The notes below the pieces were generated by a model, which saw nothing but the letters and a program-made list of their open reading frames with translations, did not search any database and was not told the origin of the DNA. The position numbers and the translations under genes were made by a program. Below, in pieces: positions 16,950-26,740 of a DNA stretch of 64,000 nucleotides (position 1 is the stretch's first letter; every line of letters starts with the position of its first letter). The DNA lies in the NCBI GenBank assembly GCA_018699955.1, contig JABISG010000022.1, positions 1 to 64,000 of the forward strand. The letters run 5' to 3'. This DNA comes from Planctomycetaceae bacterium. Its GTDB lineage: Bacteria > Planctomycetota > Planctomycetia > Planctomycetales > Planctomycetaceae.

Positions 16950-17822
16950 TCAATTGGTGGTTGAGAACTGCGACGACTCCGTTCCAGCTGTTTCTTTGGT
17001 TGTGTTGCTGGTTTCTTCGTCGGCCGTATCGGTGCCGACGGCGACATCGTGGGGGTCCCATTCGATCTCCTCATCGCTGCCGCTCTCGATCATTTCCTCG
17101 AAAGGCATGCCCTGTTCCTCCAGCCGGTCAGCGACCGCTGCGAGGGGGTCGCTGCCAAATTCCGCGGGAAACATCGGTTGTAACATTTCGAGATGCTCGC
17201 GAACGAGGGCGATGTTCTCCGGCGGCACTTGCATCAATCTTTCGATGCGATCGACCCTGGTGATCCAGGCAGCCTGCCGCAAAACATGGTGTTTCCCCTC
17301 ACGCCCTAGCGACGAAAACGGGTGGGAATTGCTCTTGAGACGCTTGATTGCCGTGTACCCCTTCTTGAGCACCTTATCGAGGTTGCGGTCGTCTTCCAGT
17401 GTGTTGCGCGCAAGTGCTGCGCCCACCGCCAGCGTGAGTCCGGCAAACTGCTCGACCGACATGCGTTCGCGTCGCAGCGCGCGCGCCAGTCTGCGATTCT
17501 TTTCAAAATAGCGGGCCAGCCATTCGGCCGACCAGCGTTCGGAAATCAGGTTCTCCTCTTCGTTGACCAATTCGCCCACCGGCAGTGTTCGCGCCTGGTT
17601 CCACTCCGGCGGCGGCGCGAACACAAGCGGCAATTCGGGCAGTTTCTCATCGGGCAACGAACGGATGACACGTACATACGCCTTCAACTCATCGTCGGTC
17701 ACCTTCTCGTCAATCCGCTTGGTCTCTGTGAAAGCCGGCTCGTCGCCAGCGCAGCCGGCAACGACGGCGCAGAGAATCAAGCCGCAAGAAAGTTCTTTCA
17801 GCCTGCCGTGCAGTTCGTGCAT
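16950..17822 (-). CDS. Hypothetical lipoprotein at the end of the suf cluster
   Basis: About 290 residues with a lipoprotein signal: basic start MHELHGRLKELS, hydrophobic CGLILCAVVAGC, lipobox V-A-G-C. The body is mainly helical and charged with no known motif; the C-terminus is very acidic and then Ser/Thr-rich (EEMIESGSDEEIEWDPHD...). The frame is open upstream to 18077, but the lipobox makes ATG 17822 the better start. It follows the sufT-like gene by about 315 bases on the same strand, so a link with Fe-S assembly is possible but unsupported. Confidence 0.7.
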   Translation of the reverse strand: MHELHGRLKELSCGLILCAVVAGCAGDEPAFTETKRIDEKVTDDELKAYVRVIRSLPDEKLPELPLVFAPPPEWNQARTLPVGELVNEEENLISERWSAEWLARYFEKNRRLARALRRERMSVEQFAGLTLAVGAALARNTLEDDRNLDKVLKKGYTAIKRLKSNSHPFSSLGREGKHHVLRQAAWITRVDRIERLMQVPPENIALVREHLEMLQPMFPAEFGSDPLAAVADRLEEQGMPFEEMIESGSDEEIEWDPHDVAVGTDTADEETSNTTKETAGTESSQFSTTN

Positions 17823-18136
17823 GATTTGTCCACGAATCAGGAGCCTGCAGCGTCCGAATTGACGCCGACCAGTGAACGGACCAGATATATTGGAATCGGT
17901 CAGCGCCAACGCGCAGCCCGGCTGGTCTAAGATTCGTATCGGAATTGAAGCTGCCGGCGAATCAGGCGAGCCGACGCCCAAGGAGAAGTCTTCCGGTGGA
18001 CTGCACCGATTCTGCCGATTGAGCGGTTTGTAGAGCCAACCGCTATCGTTCAGATTCTCGCATCGAATACGGGCCATTGGTTTCGACGGGGAAAACTGCC
18101 GATCTCATGCCCGGATGCGCACACCAGAATTTCGAT
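17823..18136. other. Gap between the sufT-like gene and the lipoprotein gene
   Basis: 314 bases. The lipoprotein frame stays open through most of it, but the translation is not signal-like or domain-like. No terminator or RNA recognised. Confidence 0.4.
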
Positions 18137-18436
18137 TCAGAAGATGCCCAGATGATCGCGGGCGTCGTCGGTCATCCGTTCGGGCGACCAGGGGGGAGTC
18201 ATCACCAGTTTGATCTCCGCCTCTTCAACGTCGTCCAACTTTTCCAAGGCCATCTTCGCCTGCTGCATGAGTTGCGGCCCAACGGGACAAGCCGGACTGG
18301 TCAACGTCATGTTGACGTTGACCTTCGCCCCTTCCTGCTCGACATCGTAGACCAAACCGAGGTCAACAATGTTGACCATCAGTTCCGGATCGATCACTTC
18401 TTTCAGGGCATCGAGTAATGCATTGTCTTCAGCCAT
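18137..18436 (-). CDS. sufT: MIP18/DUF59 family Fe-S assembly factor (SufT-like)
   Basis: Small single-domain protein, 99 residues, that helps mature Fe-S proteins. Family features are DALKEVIDPELMVNIVDLGLVYDV, the T-SPACPVGPQL motif with the conserved cysteine, and VMTPPWSPERMTDDAR. GGAG precedes ATG 18436. It lies 37 bases after the Rieske gene and closes the suf run, the usual place of sufT in many bacteria. A role as a general DUF59 scaffold rather than SufT in the strict sense cannot be excluded. Confidence 0.85.
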   Translation of the reverse strand: MAEDNALLDALKEVIDPELMVNIVDLGLVYDVEQEGAKVNVNMTLTSPACPVGPQLMQQAKMALEKLDDVEEAEIKLVMTPPWSPERMTDDARDHLGIF

Positions 18437-18473
18437 CGCGTCGCTCCGTTTACCATTTGTCTAGAACAGTGTG

Positions 18474-18788
18474 TCAGTCGGACGTGCCGACATAGACTGC
18501 GCCGTCACGAACTTCGACGGGAAAGGTCGCCACCGGTTCGGTCGCCGGCATGCACATCGGTTTGCCGTCGCGAACATCGAAGCGTGCACCGTGCCTGGGG
18601 CAGACGATTTCACATCCGGTCAGCGGCCCGTCGGTCAACGGTTGACCGTCGTGTGTGCAGACATCTTCGATGCAGTAAAAGTCATCGCCCACGCGCAACA
18701 GTAACACGGGTATATCATCCACAACCAGCGACTTGCGCCCGCCATCGGAGATTTCATCAACGCGAGCAACTTGTTCAAATTCAGCCAT
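18474..18788 (-). CDS. Rieske-type [2Fe-2S] ferredoxin
   Basis: 104 residues, a stand-alone Rieske domain of the soluble ferredoxin/NirD type. The two cluster-binding boxes are CTHDGQPL and CPRHGARFDVRDGKP (C-x-H and C-x2-H). No signal peptide, so cytoplasmic. It sits between sufD and the sufT-like gene, a common arrangement, and probably donates electrons during or after cluster assembly; the partner is unknown. Confidence 0.9.
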   Translation of the reverse strand: MAEFEQVARVDEISDGGRKSLVVDDIPVLLLRVGDDFYCIEDVCTHDGQPLTDGPLTGCEIVCPRHGARFDVRDGKPMCMPATEPVATFPVEVRDGAVYVGTSD

Positions 18789-18904
18789 GTCTCGTCAAGC
18801 ATTCTGTCGCAGAGTAGAAAAATACCGACTCTCAATTGAACGCCCGGTCTCGAAGCTCTGCTTCGATCTGTCGGCAGACTGCGATCAATTCCTATTTTTG
18901 CCCA

Positions 18905-20296
18905 TCACTCGCCGATGCCCAGTTTCCGCTCGACGGCGCGGCTCAACGTTTCGCGGACGATGCGAATTGGATCGCCGCCGGCTGCGTTGTTGTCGTCGAA
19001 ATCGGGGGTTCGGCTATCCGGTGTAATGCGGTCGTAGATTTCGTGGAAGAAGCCCTCGACGATCATGTGCATCGCTTCATATTCCGACATGCCGCGGCAC
19101 ATGCAGTAGAAGACTTCTTCTTCATCGACGCGGCCGGCTGTGGCTGCATGTGTGCAGCGGACGTCGTCGGCTTCGATTTCCAAGCCGGGAACCGCGTCGT
19201 TCCGGGCTGTGCTGGAAAGCAGCAGCGCGTCGCTTCGCTGGTAACCGTCGGTCTTCTGCGCTTCCGGCTCAACGCGGATCATGCCCCGCCAGACGACACG
19301 CGACTTATCCCGCAGCACCTCTTTGTACAACAGGTCGCTGCGAGTGTCGGCGGCATTGTGTGCTTGCTTGGTGTAGTACGAAAGCAACTGCCGGTTGACC
19401 GCAAATGTGACACCGTTCACTTCGGCTTCGGCGCCGCGTCCGTCGAGATGAACGTCCTGATGAATGTGCGCCAGCTTCGCCCCGATTCCGCCGACGGTCC
19501 ACTGCAAAGAGCCGTCGCGTTCGACGCGGCCGGCTTGGTGAGCGAAGTGGTACGTCTTCTCGTTCCAGTTCTGAAGCTGAACGTAACGCAGCCGCGCACC
19601 TTGCCCAATGAGTAATTCGACGGCACCAACGTGCAAGCCTGTGCTGTTCGCATCGGCCGAGACGGTCTCTTCCAGCAGTGTGGCTGAGGCCCCCGCTTCC
19701 AGCACAACCAGTGTGTGACTCAAATCGGCTGCCCCAGCGGTTGAGAGTGCAATCAGGCTGTGTAGCGGTTCGGTCAGTTCGACGTTTCGCGGCACGTACA
19801 GCAGGGTTCCGCCGGTCCAGAAGGCGGCATGCCAAGCCGACATGCGATCGGCGTCCGCTTGAACGGCCCGCGTCATGAAATGCGTTTCGAGCAGTTCGCG
19901 GTGCTCGTGAACCAATTCCGACAGGTTGCCGAACAGCACGCCTTTCGCTGCCAATTCTGCACGCAGATTCGCTTGCGTGGTAACACCATCGACATGGACC
20001 ACCGAACCGGCAAACTCGGCCCGTTCGCTCATCAGCGTGTCGAACGTCGCGACGGTTTCTGCACCCGATTGGCTACCGGTTTGGACGGCAAAGTTCTCGG
20101 GACGAAACGTGCGCAGATCGACTCGCTTCCATTCTTCCGGATCGAGTGGCTCGCCCGACTTCTCCTGGAAAACGGCAAAGGCCGCTCGGCGCAGGTCGGT
20201 CACCCACGCCGGCTCATCGCGCGTTTCGAGAAACGCTTCAAACGCCGATTCATCAAAAGTGGCCGGAAGCGTCGCAGCAGTGGCGGTGGCGGTCAT
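18905..20296 (-). CDS. sufD: Fe-S cluster assembly protein SufD
   Basis: Subunit of the SufBCD scaffold complex, about 463 residues. It has the beta-helix core typical of SufB/SufD with SGTLLYVPRNVELTEPLHSLIAL-like segments (here TGGTLLYVPRNVELTEP), the region QNWNEKTYHFAHQAGRVERDG and the conserved C-terminal HAATAGRVDEEEVFYCMCRGMSEYEA. The late histidine (CTHAATAGRVDEE) is present. It follows sufB by 68 bases. Confidence 0.95.
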   Translation of the reverse strand: MTATATAATLPATFDESAFEAFLETRDEPAWVTDLRRAAFAVFQEKSGEPLDPEEWKRVDLRTFRPENFAVQTGSQSGAETVATFDTLMSERAEFAGSVVHVDGVTTQANLRAELAAKGVLFGNLSELVHEHRELLETHFMTRAVQADADRMSAWHAAFWTGGTLLYVPRNVELTEPLHSLIALSTAGAADLSHTLVVLEAGASATLLEETVSADANSTGLHVGAVELLIGQGARLRYVQLQNWNEKTYHFAHQAGRVERDGSLQWTVGGIGAKLAHIHQDVHLDGRGAEAEVNGVTFAVNRQLLSYYTKQAHNAADTRSDLLYKEVLRDKSRVVWRGMIRVEPEAQKTDGYQRSDALLLSSTARNDAVPGLEIEADDVRCTHAATAGRVDEEEVFYCMCRGMSEYEAMHMIVEGFFHEIYDRITPDSRTPDFDDNNAAGGDPIRIVRETLSRAVERKLGIGE

Positions 20297-20364
20297 GTCT
20301 TCTTATTCGTTCAGTTCAGTTCAATGGTGCGGCGATAGAAAACGATCACGAGTTTGTGATCGCA

Positions 20365-21774
20365 TCACCCCACGCTGCCTTCCATTTGCAGTTCAATCAG
20401 CCGATTCATCTCGACCGCATATTCCATCGGTAATTCCTTCACCAACGGTTCGATGAAACCGGTGACGATCATCGATGAGGCTTCCACTTCGCTGAGTCCG
20501 CGGCTCATCAGGTAGAAGAGTTGCTCTTCGGCGATTTTCGAGACGCTCGCTTCGTGTTCGATGGCGACGTCGTCTTCATCGACTTCGATGTAGGGGTAGG
20601 TATCGCTGCGGCTATCGGGATCGAGAATCAATGCATCGCAGACCACGTTCGACTTGCAGTGCGTTGCCCCGTTGTTCACCTTCACCAGACCGCGATAACT
20701 CGCACGGCCGCCGTCTTTCGAGATGCTCTTGGAGATGATGCGGCTCGATGTGTTGGGAGCACAGTGCACCATTTTTGCGCCGGCATCCTGATGCTGTCCC
20801 GTGCCGGAGAAGGCGATCGACAGCGTCTCGCCGCGGGCACCCGGTTCCATCAGGTAGATGGCCGGGTATTTCATTGTTAATTTTGAACCGAGGTTGCCGT
20901 CAACCCATTCCATCAGCGAGTCGCCGTAGGCCATCGCTCGTTTGGTAACGAGGTTATAAACGTTGTTCGACCAGTTCTGGATGGTGGTGTAGCGGCAGCG
21001 TCCGCCGCGCTTGACGACGATTTCGACAACGGCCGAGTGCAGGCTGTCGCTGCTGTAGGTTGGCGCGGTGCAACCTTCCACGTAATGGATGGCCGCCCCT
21101 TCATCGACGATGATCAGCGTCCGCTCGAATTGGCCCATGTTCTCAGTGTTGATACGGAAATAGGCCTGCAGCGGGAATTCAATTTCCACGCCCGGCGGCA
21201 CGTAAATGAATGATCCGCCTGACCAGGCAGCCGAGTTCAACGCGGCGAATTTGTTGTCGGACGATGGAATGATTGTGCCGAAATATTCGCGGAACAATTC
21301 CGGGTGGTCCCGCAGGGCGGAGTCGGTGTCGGTGAAAATCACACCCTGTTTCGCCAGGTCTTCCTGCAAGCTGCCGTAGACCACTTCCGATTCGTATTGG
21401 GCTTTCACGCCGGCGAGAAATTTCTTTTCGGCTTCAGGGATGCCCAACCGATCGTAGGTTTTACGAATGTCTTCAGGAACGTCGTCCCAGTCCTTCTCCT
21501 GCCGGTCGGACGCGCGGACATAGTAATAGATGTCCTGAAAGTCGATCCCGCTCATGTCGCCGCCCCAGGTGGGCATCGGCTTCTCGAAGAAGATTTCGAG
21601 CGCCTGCAGGCGGAAATCCAGCATCCACTGCGGCTCTTTCTTCATCGCCGAAATCTGGCTGATGATCTCGGCATCCAGCCCCTTGCGGCTGACAAATACA
21701 TATTCGTCGGTCGGATCGTGGAATCCGTATTGATAATCATCGACGCCGACGTCAGGTTGCAGGTCGGTTGACAT
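20365..21774 (-). CDS. sufB: Fe-S cluster assembly protein SufB
   Basis: Core scaffold subunit of SufBCD, about 469 residues. Recognisable segments: the N-terminal [11 protein letters not shown]-type start (here [15 protein letters not shown]), [60 protein letters not shown] and, near the end, the conserved [23 protein letters not shown]. An AAGGAAT site precedes ATG 21774. Order C-B-D matches many bacterial suf operons. Confidence 0.97.
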   Translation of the reverse strand: MSTDLQPDVGVDDYQYGFHDPTDEYVFVSRKGLDAEIISQISAMKKEPQWMLDFRLQALEIFFEKPMPTWGGDMSGIDFQDIYYYVRASDRQEKDWDDVPEDIRKTYDRLGIPEAEKKFLAGVKAQYESEVVYGSLQEDLAKQGVIFTDTDSALRDHPELFREYFGTIIPSSDNKFAALNSAAWSGGSFIYVPPGVEIEFPLQAYFRINTENMGQFERTLIIVDEGAAIHYVEGCTAPTYSSDSLHSAVVEIVVKRGGRCRYTTIQNWSNNVYNLVTKRAMAYGDSLMEWVDGNLGSKLTMKYPAIYLMEPGARGETLSIAFSGTGQHQDAGAKMVHCAPNTSSRIISKSISKDGGRASYRGLVKVNNGATHCKSNVVCDALILDPDSRSDTYPYIEVDEDDVAIEHEASVSKIAEEQLFYLMSRGLSEVEASSMIVTGFIEPLVKELPMEYAVEMNRLIELQMEGSVG

Positions 21775-21865
21775 GGCTGATATTCCTTCTTCACCAGACG
21801 TGTTGAGGATTTCGTTGTCTGGTTCTTGCTGAGATCATCAGGGGGTTTACACCCCCCGCTCGCCT

Positions 21866-22681
<816 letters not shown>

Positions 22682-22841
22682 TGTGACTCGTGATCTTTCA
22701 CTCTTTAACTTTGACACCAAACAAAAATCGCGCAAGACGAGCGGTCGGCGTGAACCGACTGATGTAATTTGTTGAGAGTTAGATGTCAGGCCAATGACCC
22801 GAAGGTTTCCACTTCTCAACAATCAACTCTCATCCCTAAGT

Positions 22842-23390
22842 CTAGCTTACCAATTCGGGGATATCGGCCATGCCGCTGTGGTGGGGAACGGGAAGGACTT
22901 CCTGTGAATCTTTGGCGATGCGTCGGGCTTTGATTTTGTCCTGGATTCGCATGATGCCTTCCAACAAGGCTTCCGGCCTGGGAGGGCAACCGGGAACGTA
23001 GACATCGACCGGCACTACCAAATCGACACCCTTGACCACGTGGTAACCCCACTTGAAGTACGGGCCGCCACCCACCGTGCAGGCACCCATCGCTATCACG
23101 TATTTGGGGTCCGGCATCTGCTCGTACAATCGGCGAACACGGCTCGCCATTTTGTACGTCACGGTGCCGGCGACAATCATCAGGTCGGCTTGTCGGGGCG
23201 AAGCGCGGAACGCCCCCGCACCGAAGCGGTCGAGATCGTAACGGCTGGCACCGGTCGCCATCATTTCGATGGCACAGCAGGCCAGTCCGAATGTCATCGG
23301 CCAAATGCTCGATTGCCTCGCCCAGTTCATCCCCTGTTCGAGCGAGGTCGTAATCACATTTTCTTCAAAACGTCCGTCGATCCAAGTCAT
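22842..23390 (-). CDS. nuoB: NADH-quinone oxidoreductase subunit B
   Basis: 182 residues. The complex I subunit carrying the N2 [4Fe-4S] cluster. Cluster cysteines are visible in [22 protein letters not shown] and [13 protein letters not shown], and the [30 protein letters not shown] segment is standard. No other nuo gene is in the window; it stands between the sufR-like gene and sufC on the same strand, 155 and 160 bases from its neighbours. All key residues appear present, so it could serve the main complex I or be a paralogue. Confidence 0.95.
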   Translation of the reverse strand: MTWIDGRFEENVITTSLEQGMNWARQSSIWPMTFGLACCAIEMMATGASRYDLDRFGAGAFRASPRQADLMIVAGTVTYKMASRVRRLYEQMPDPKYVIAMGACTVGGGPYFKWGYHVVKGVDLVVPVDVYVPGCPPRPEALLEGIMRIQDKIKARRIAKDSQEVLPVPHHSGMADIPELVS

Positions 23391-23545
23391 CGGCGTGATC
23401 CATCCTTCTCCGAAATGTCAGTCCAGATTCGTTGTAGCCGCAGTCGTGCGGTTTCTCGTTGTTGGAGAGTTCGCTCTCGCAATGCCCCACTCTATCACGA
23501 CGGAAATCCATCAACAACGACGCCGCCCCAAACCGCACCGCAAAT

Positions 23546-24175
23546 TTACGAAGCCGCTGCCGTCGGTTGAAACTCGCAGCAATGCGATCCGTCGAGGCAG
23601 CAACTCGTCATCTCGACATCGGTACCCAATACGCTTTGAAACACCTGACGCTCCAGCTCGCAAATCGAGGCATCCTGGCTCGCCATCTCTAAAAATGGGC
23701 AGTTGTTTTCCCGCAAAATGGGCAGGGGTCCGGATTTATCGACCTCGACGTCGAAACCCCGTTCGGCGAGCGCCCCTTGCAATTGATCGAACCGGTCATT
23801 CAGCGATTTGCCCTGTACCAGCCGGCTGTAACGCTCGACAAATGCCCCCTGGATACGCTCAAGTACACGCGTTCGAGTCTCCAGCGGCTCAATGTTCTGC
23901 ACTTCGTTCCACAGGATCATCGCCAGGTCAGAGTAGTTATCGCCAAGTTCCCGAAGTCCCACATCGGTGATTCGGTAAACGTGATGTGGCCGTCCCCGAC
24001 CGCAGCGAACCGTCTCGCGTGTGACAAATCCAAGTCCCTGCAGCCGGTTCAACCGCTGACGCACAGCGGTCGCCGTCACACCAATGTCCTCGCAAATCTC
24101 CGGAACCGTCCCCGCATCCAACCGATGCAGACGGTCGAGAAACTGCCGGTCGCTGGAATCCAAGTTTGCCTTCAT
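23546..24175 (-). CDS. sufR: SufR-like Fe-S-sensing transcription regulator
   Basis: About 209 residues. N-terminal winged helix (LHRLDAGTVPEICEDIGVTATAVRQRLNRLQGLGFVTRE), then an arm region and a C-terminal cysteine set: C in NNCPFLEM, C 13 residues on (SICELE), then CC and CC in SCCLDGSHCCEF. SufR of cyanobacteria and related repressors hold a [4Fe-4S] cluster with C-terminal cysteines and repress suf genes when clusters are sufficient. Position at the head of the suf cluster supports that role. The ATG at 24175 was chosen; the frame extends 13 codons upstream. Cysteine spacing differs from classical SufR. Confidence 0.82.
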   Translation of the reverse strand: MKANLDSSDRQFLDRLHRLDAGTVPEICEDIGVTATAVRQRLNRLQGLGFVTRETVRCGRGRPHHVYRITDVGLRELGDNYSDLAMILWNEVQNIEPLETRTRVLERIQGAFVERYSRLVQGKSLNDRFDQLQGALAERGFDVEVDKSGPLPILRENNCPFLEMASQDASICELERQVFQSVLGTDVEMTSCCLDGSHCCEFQPTAAAS

Positions 24176-24284
24176 TGTCACACCACCAGTAGCAATTCGC
24201 TGTAAAGCAGACACGGCCTAAGCACGCGCCATCCTGGGAAGAGGAGATTTCACTCTCAATATCCATCATAAACAGACGGGGGGT

Positions 24285-24362
24285 TTTTGACAATGCGCCC
24301 TGTCAAAAGTCTGGCAAGATTGATGAAATCATCTTTGCAGTTGGGGCAAGAACCTTTTGACA
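24285..24362. promoter_or_regulatory. Three TTTTGACA half-sites, candidate operator between sufR and the AGCS gene
   Basis: TTTTGACA at 24285-24292 faces TGTCAAAA at 24301-24308 across 8 bases, a perfect dyad. A third TTTTGACA is at 24355-24362. The region lies in the divergent intergenic space (24176-24516) before both the sufR-like gene and the symporter gene. The dyad may be a binding site for the SufR-like protein or another regulator; TTGACA could alternatively be -35 boxes, but no well-spaced -10 box was found. Confidence 0.5.
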
Positions 24363-24516
24363 GTTTCTCCGTAACCCATTGACTGCTATATTGATGTCGA
24401 TTTTCGACCGATCATGCGCACATGCGAAAGATTGTTGTGCAGTGTGCGACGCGGTTGTTCCGTGGCGTGAAAATCCGTTCGATTGGCTGCCGCCCGCGAG
24501 AAGCTGAGAGGGAATA

Positions 24517-26178
24517 ATGAAGATTCACCCCTTCAAGACGGCACCTGTGATTCTGGGTTGCCTGTTGTTCTTCGTGTCGGTTGCCGCCCTCTGGGCACAA
24601 CCATCGAACGAAGATCCCCAACCGGCAAATGCATCTGCCGGAGAGAATGCCGAAACCGCTGGCAAAGAAGACGCCAAAAAGCCACTCACCGGAATGCGAC
24701 GGATTGAGGGCAAGGTGGATGACGCATTTGCGAAATTCAATGAGAAAGTCGGCGAAGTCATGTTCTATGACGTTGCCTCTTTGTTCCGTGATGAGGGCGT
24801 CGAGGACGAGGATAAAGTTGTCGTGCCATTGGCCGTATTGTGGTTGGTCATGGGGACGCTGTTCTTCACTGTTTATATGGGCTTCATCAACATTCGCGGA
24901 TTCAAGCACGCGGTGATGATTACAGCCGGCCGGTTTGACAGCCCGGAAGATGCCGGCGAAGTGACGCACTTTCAGGCGTTGACCGCCGCTCTCTCGGCAA
25001 CCGTTGGCCTGGGAAACATCGCTGGCGTGGCGATTGCCGTTTCCATCGGCGGTCCCGGCGCAACTCTGTGGATGATTGTCGCCGGCATGCTCGGCATGTC
25101 GGCCAAGTTTGTCGAATGCACGCTCGGCCAGAAATACCGCGAAGTCCGCCCCGATGGCCGCGTGATGGGCGGTGCGATGTATTACCTGTCGAAAGGTCTG
25201 ACCGAAATGGGCATCGGGCCCATCGGCAAGGCGCTCGCCATCGTATTCGCCGTCCTGTGCGTCGGTGGATCGTTTGGCGGTGGCAATGCCTTTCAGGTCA
25301 ATCAATCTCTCGATGCCGTTCAAGCAACAATTCCCGCGTTGGCCAACTATCGCTGGGTGTATGGTCTGGTGATGACCGTCATGGTGGGCATTGTCATCAT
25401 TGGCGGCATTCGCCGAATTGCGACGACGGCAGAAAAAATCGTGCCGCTGATGTGTGGCGTTTACGTTCTGGCAGCATTGGCGATTCTGCTGATGAACGTT
25501 ACAGAGATTCCGGCTGCGTTTGCGTTGATTCTCTCTGAGGCATTTGCGCCATCTGCGTTGAAAGGTGGAGCAATCGGCGTGCTGGTCGTGGGTTTCCAGC
25601 GGGCAGCGTTCTCAAACGAAGCGGGAGTAGGATCGGCCGCAATTGCTCATGCGGCAGCCAAGACCGATTATCCCGCTCGCGAGGGACTCGTCGCCTTGCT
25701 GGGGCCGTTCATCGACACAGTTGTTATTTGCACGATGACGGCATTGGTCATCGTCATCACCGGTGCCTGGGACAATCCGGACCCGGCATATGTCGCGATG
25801 CGAACGGCTAAAGAAGGAGCCGCGTTGACGTCGCATGCGATGGGGGGCGCAATTCCGGGTTTCCAATACGTGCTGGCTGTCGCCGTCATTTTGTTTGCCT
25901 ATTCGACAATGATCTCCTGGTCATATTATGGCGAACGTTGCTGGGCGTACCTGTTTGGTGACCGGGCTTCGATGTCCTACCGAATTATCTTCCTGGTGTT
26001 CGTTTTCCTGGGCTCGATTGTATCGGCAACGAATGTACTCGACTTCGGCGATTTAATGATTCTGGGCATGGCGTTTCCTAACATTCTCGGCGTTGTCTTG
26101 CTGGCCCCCAAGGTCAAAGCCGAACTCAAAGATTACTGGACACGCTACAAGGCGGGTGAGTTTCCGCAAAACAAGTAG
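24517..26178 (+). CDS. Sodium/alanine symporter family (AGCS) transporter
   Basis: About 553 residues. A signal-like start (KTAPVILGCLLFFVSVAALWAQ) and a 70-residue polar region precede the AGCS core. Core landmarks: GDVTHFQAL-type EVTHFQALTAALSATVGLGNIAGVA, GGPGATLWMI, the MYYLSKGL segment, GVLVVGFQRAAFSNEAGVGSAAIAHAAAKT and a C-terminal WSYYGERCWAYLFG. Expected to import alanine or glycine with sodium. The extra N-terminal extension is unusual. GAGAGGG precedes ATG 24517. It is followed by the usp gene at 55 bases. Confidence 0.92.
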   Translation: MKIHPFKTAPVILGCLLFFVSVAALWAQPSNEDPQPANASAGENAETAGKEDAKKPLTGMRRIEGKVDDAFAKFNEKVGEVMFYDVASLFRDEGVEDEDKVVVPLAVLWLVMGTLFFTVYMGFINIRGFKHAVMITAGRFDSPEDAGEVTHFQALTAALSATVGLGNIAGVAIAVSIGGPGATLWMIVAGMLGMSAKFVECTLGQKYREVRPDGRVMGGAMYYLSKGLTEMGIGPIGKALAIVFAVLCVGGSFGGGNAFQVNQSLDAVQATIPALANYRWVYGLVMTVMVGIVIIGGIRRIATTAEKIVPLMCGVYVLAALAILLMNVTEIPAAFALILSEAFAPSALKGGAIGVLVVGFQRAAFSNEAGVGSAAIAHAAAKTDYPAREGLVALLGPFIDTVVICTMTALVIVITGAWDNPDPAYVAMRTAKEGAALTSHAMGGAIPGFQYVLAVAVILFAYSTMISWSYYGERCWAYLFGDRASMSYRIIFLVFVFLGSIVSATNVLDFGDLMILGMAFPNILGVVLLAPKVKAELKDYWTRYKAGEFPQNK

Positions 26179-26232
26179 GCAAGAGCCGACGTTGAAATCG
26201 AGACCGTCAACCGTCAACACCGAGGTGCAAAC

Positions 26233-26673
26233 ATGAGTTGGTTACCGAAGAAGAAAGTCGTCGTGCCGGTCGATTTCAGTGGCGAATCGGAGCATTCGAT
26301 TGCGGTCGCGCTGGAATTGGTCGCCGATCCGTCGGAACTGTATTTGGTGCATGTGCTGTTTCCGCTCGATAATGTCTCCCCCGGTGTGTTACTGGGCGAC
26401 ATGACCGACGAGAAACGGGCCGAGGCGGTTCGCGATTCGTTCGACAAGTTGCTCCAACAACTGGGCGTGACGGGTGTCAACATTGAGGTGCTGTTTGGTA
26501 AACCGGGGTTGGAAGTGGCTGAGTATGCCGCAAGAATTGGCGCCGATCTGATCGCGATCCCCTCGCACGGCTACGACGGTGTTACGCGACTTCTGCTTGG
26601 TTCGGTCGCCGAACGTGTCATTCGGCATGCCGAGTGTTCCGTCCTCGTATTGCGTCGCAGCGACGCCGAATAA
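26233..26673 (+). CDS. Universal stress protein (UspA family)
   Basis: Single Usp domain, 146 residues. VVPVDFSGESEHSIAVALELV is the typical first strand and helix. The nucleotide-binding stretch reads PSHGYDGVTRLLLGSVAERVIRHAECSVLVLR, matching G-x2-G-x9-GS except for Pro in place of the first Gly. GAGG precedes ATG 26233. Follows the symporter closely, as usp domains often do with membrane transporters. Ligand and function unknown. Confidence 0.92.
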   Translation: MSWLPKKKVVVPVDFSGESEHSIAVALELVADPSELYLVHVLFPLDNVSPGVLLGDMTDEKRAEAVRDSFDKLLQQLGVTGVNIEVLFGKPGLEVAEYAARIGADLIAIPSHGYDGVTRLLLGSVAERVIRHAECSVLVLRRSDAE

Positions 26674-26682
26674 CCTCCAGCC

Positions 26683-26732
26683 GGTTAGCCGCGACTCGCA
26701 GAGGAGCGCTCCTCTGCGAGTCGCGGCTAACC
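26683..26732. repeat. Family C palindrome, perfect 50 bases, adjoining the apgM start
   Basis: Two exact 25-base complementary arms with no loop; left arm begins GGTTAGCCGCGACTCG and the centre is GAGGAGCGCTCCTC. It ends 8 bases before the apgM ATG. A 52-base sister copy is at 43603-43654 and partial arms are at 4801-4816 and 42957-42969. Confidence 0.92.
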
Positions 26733-26740
26733 AATACGCC

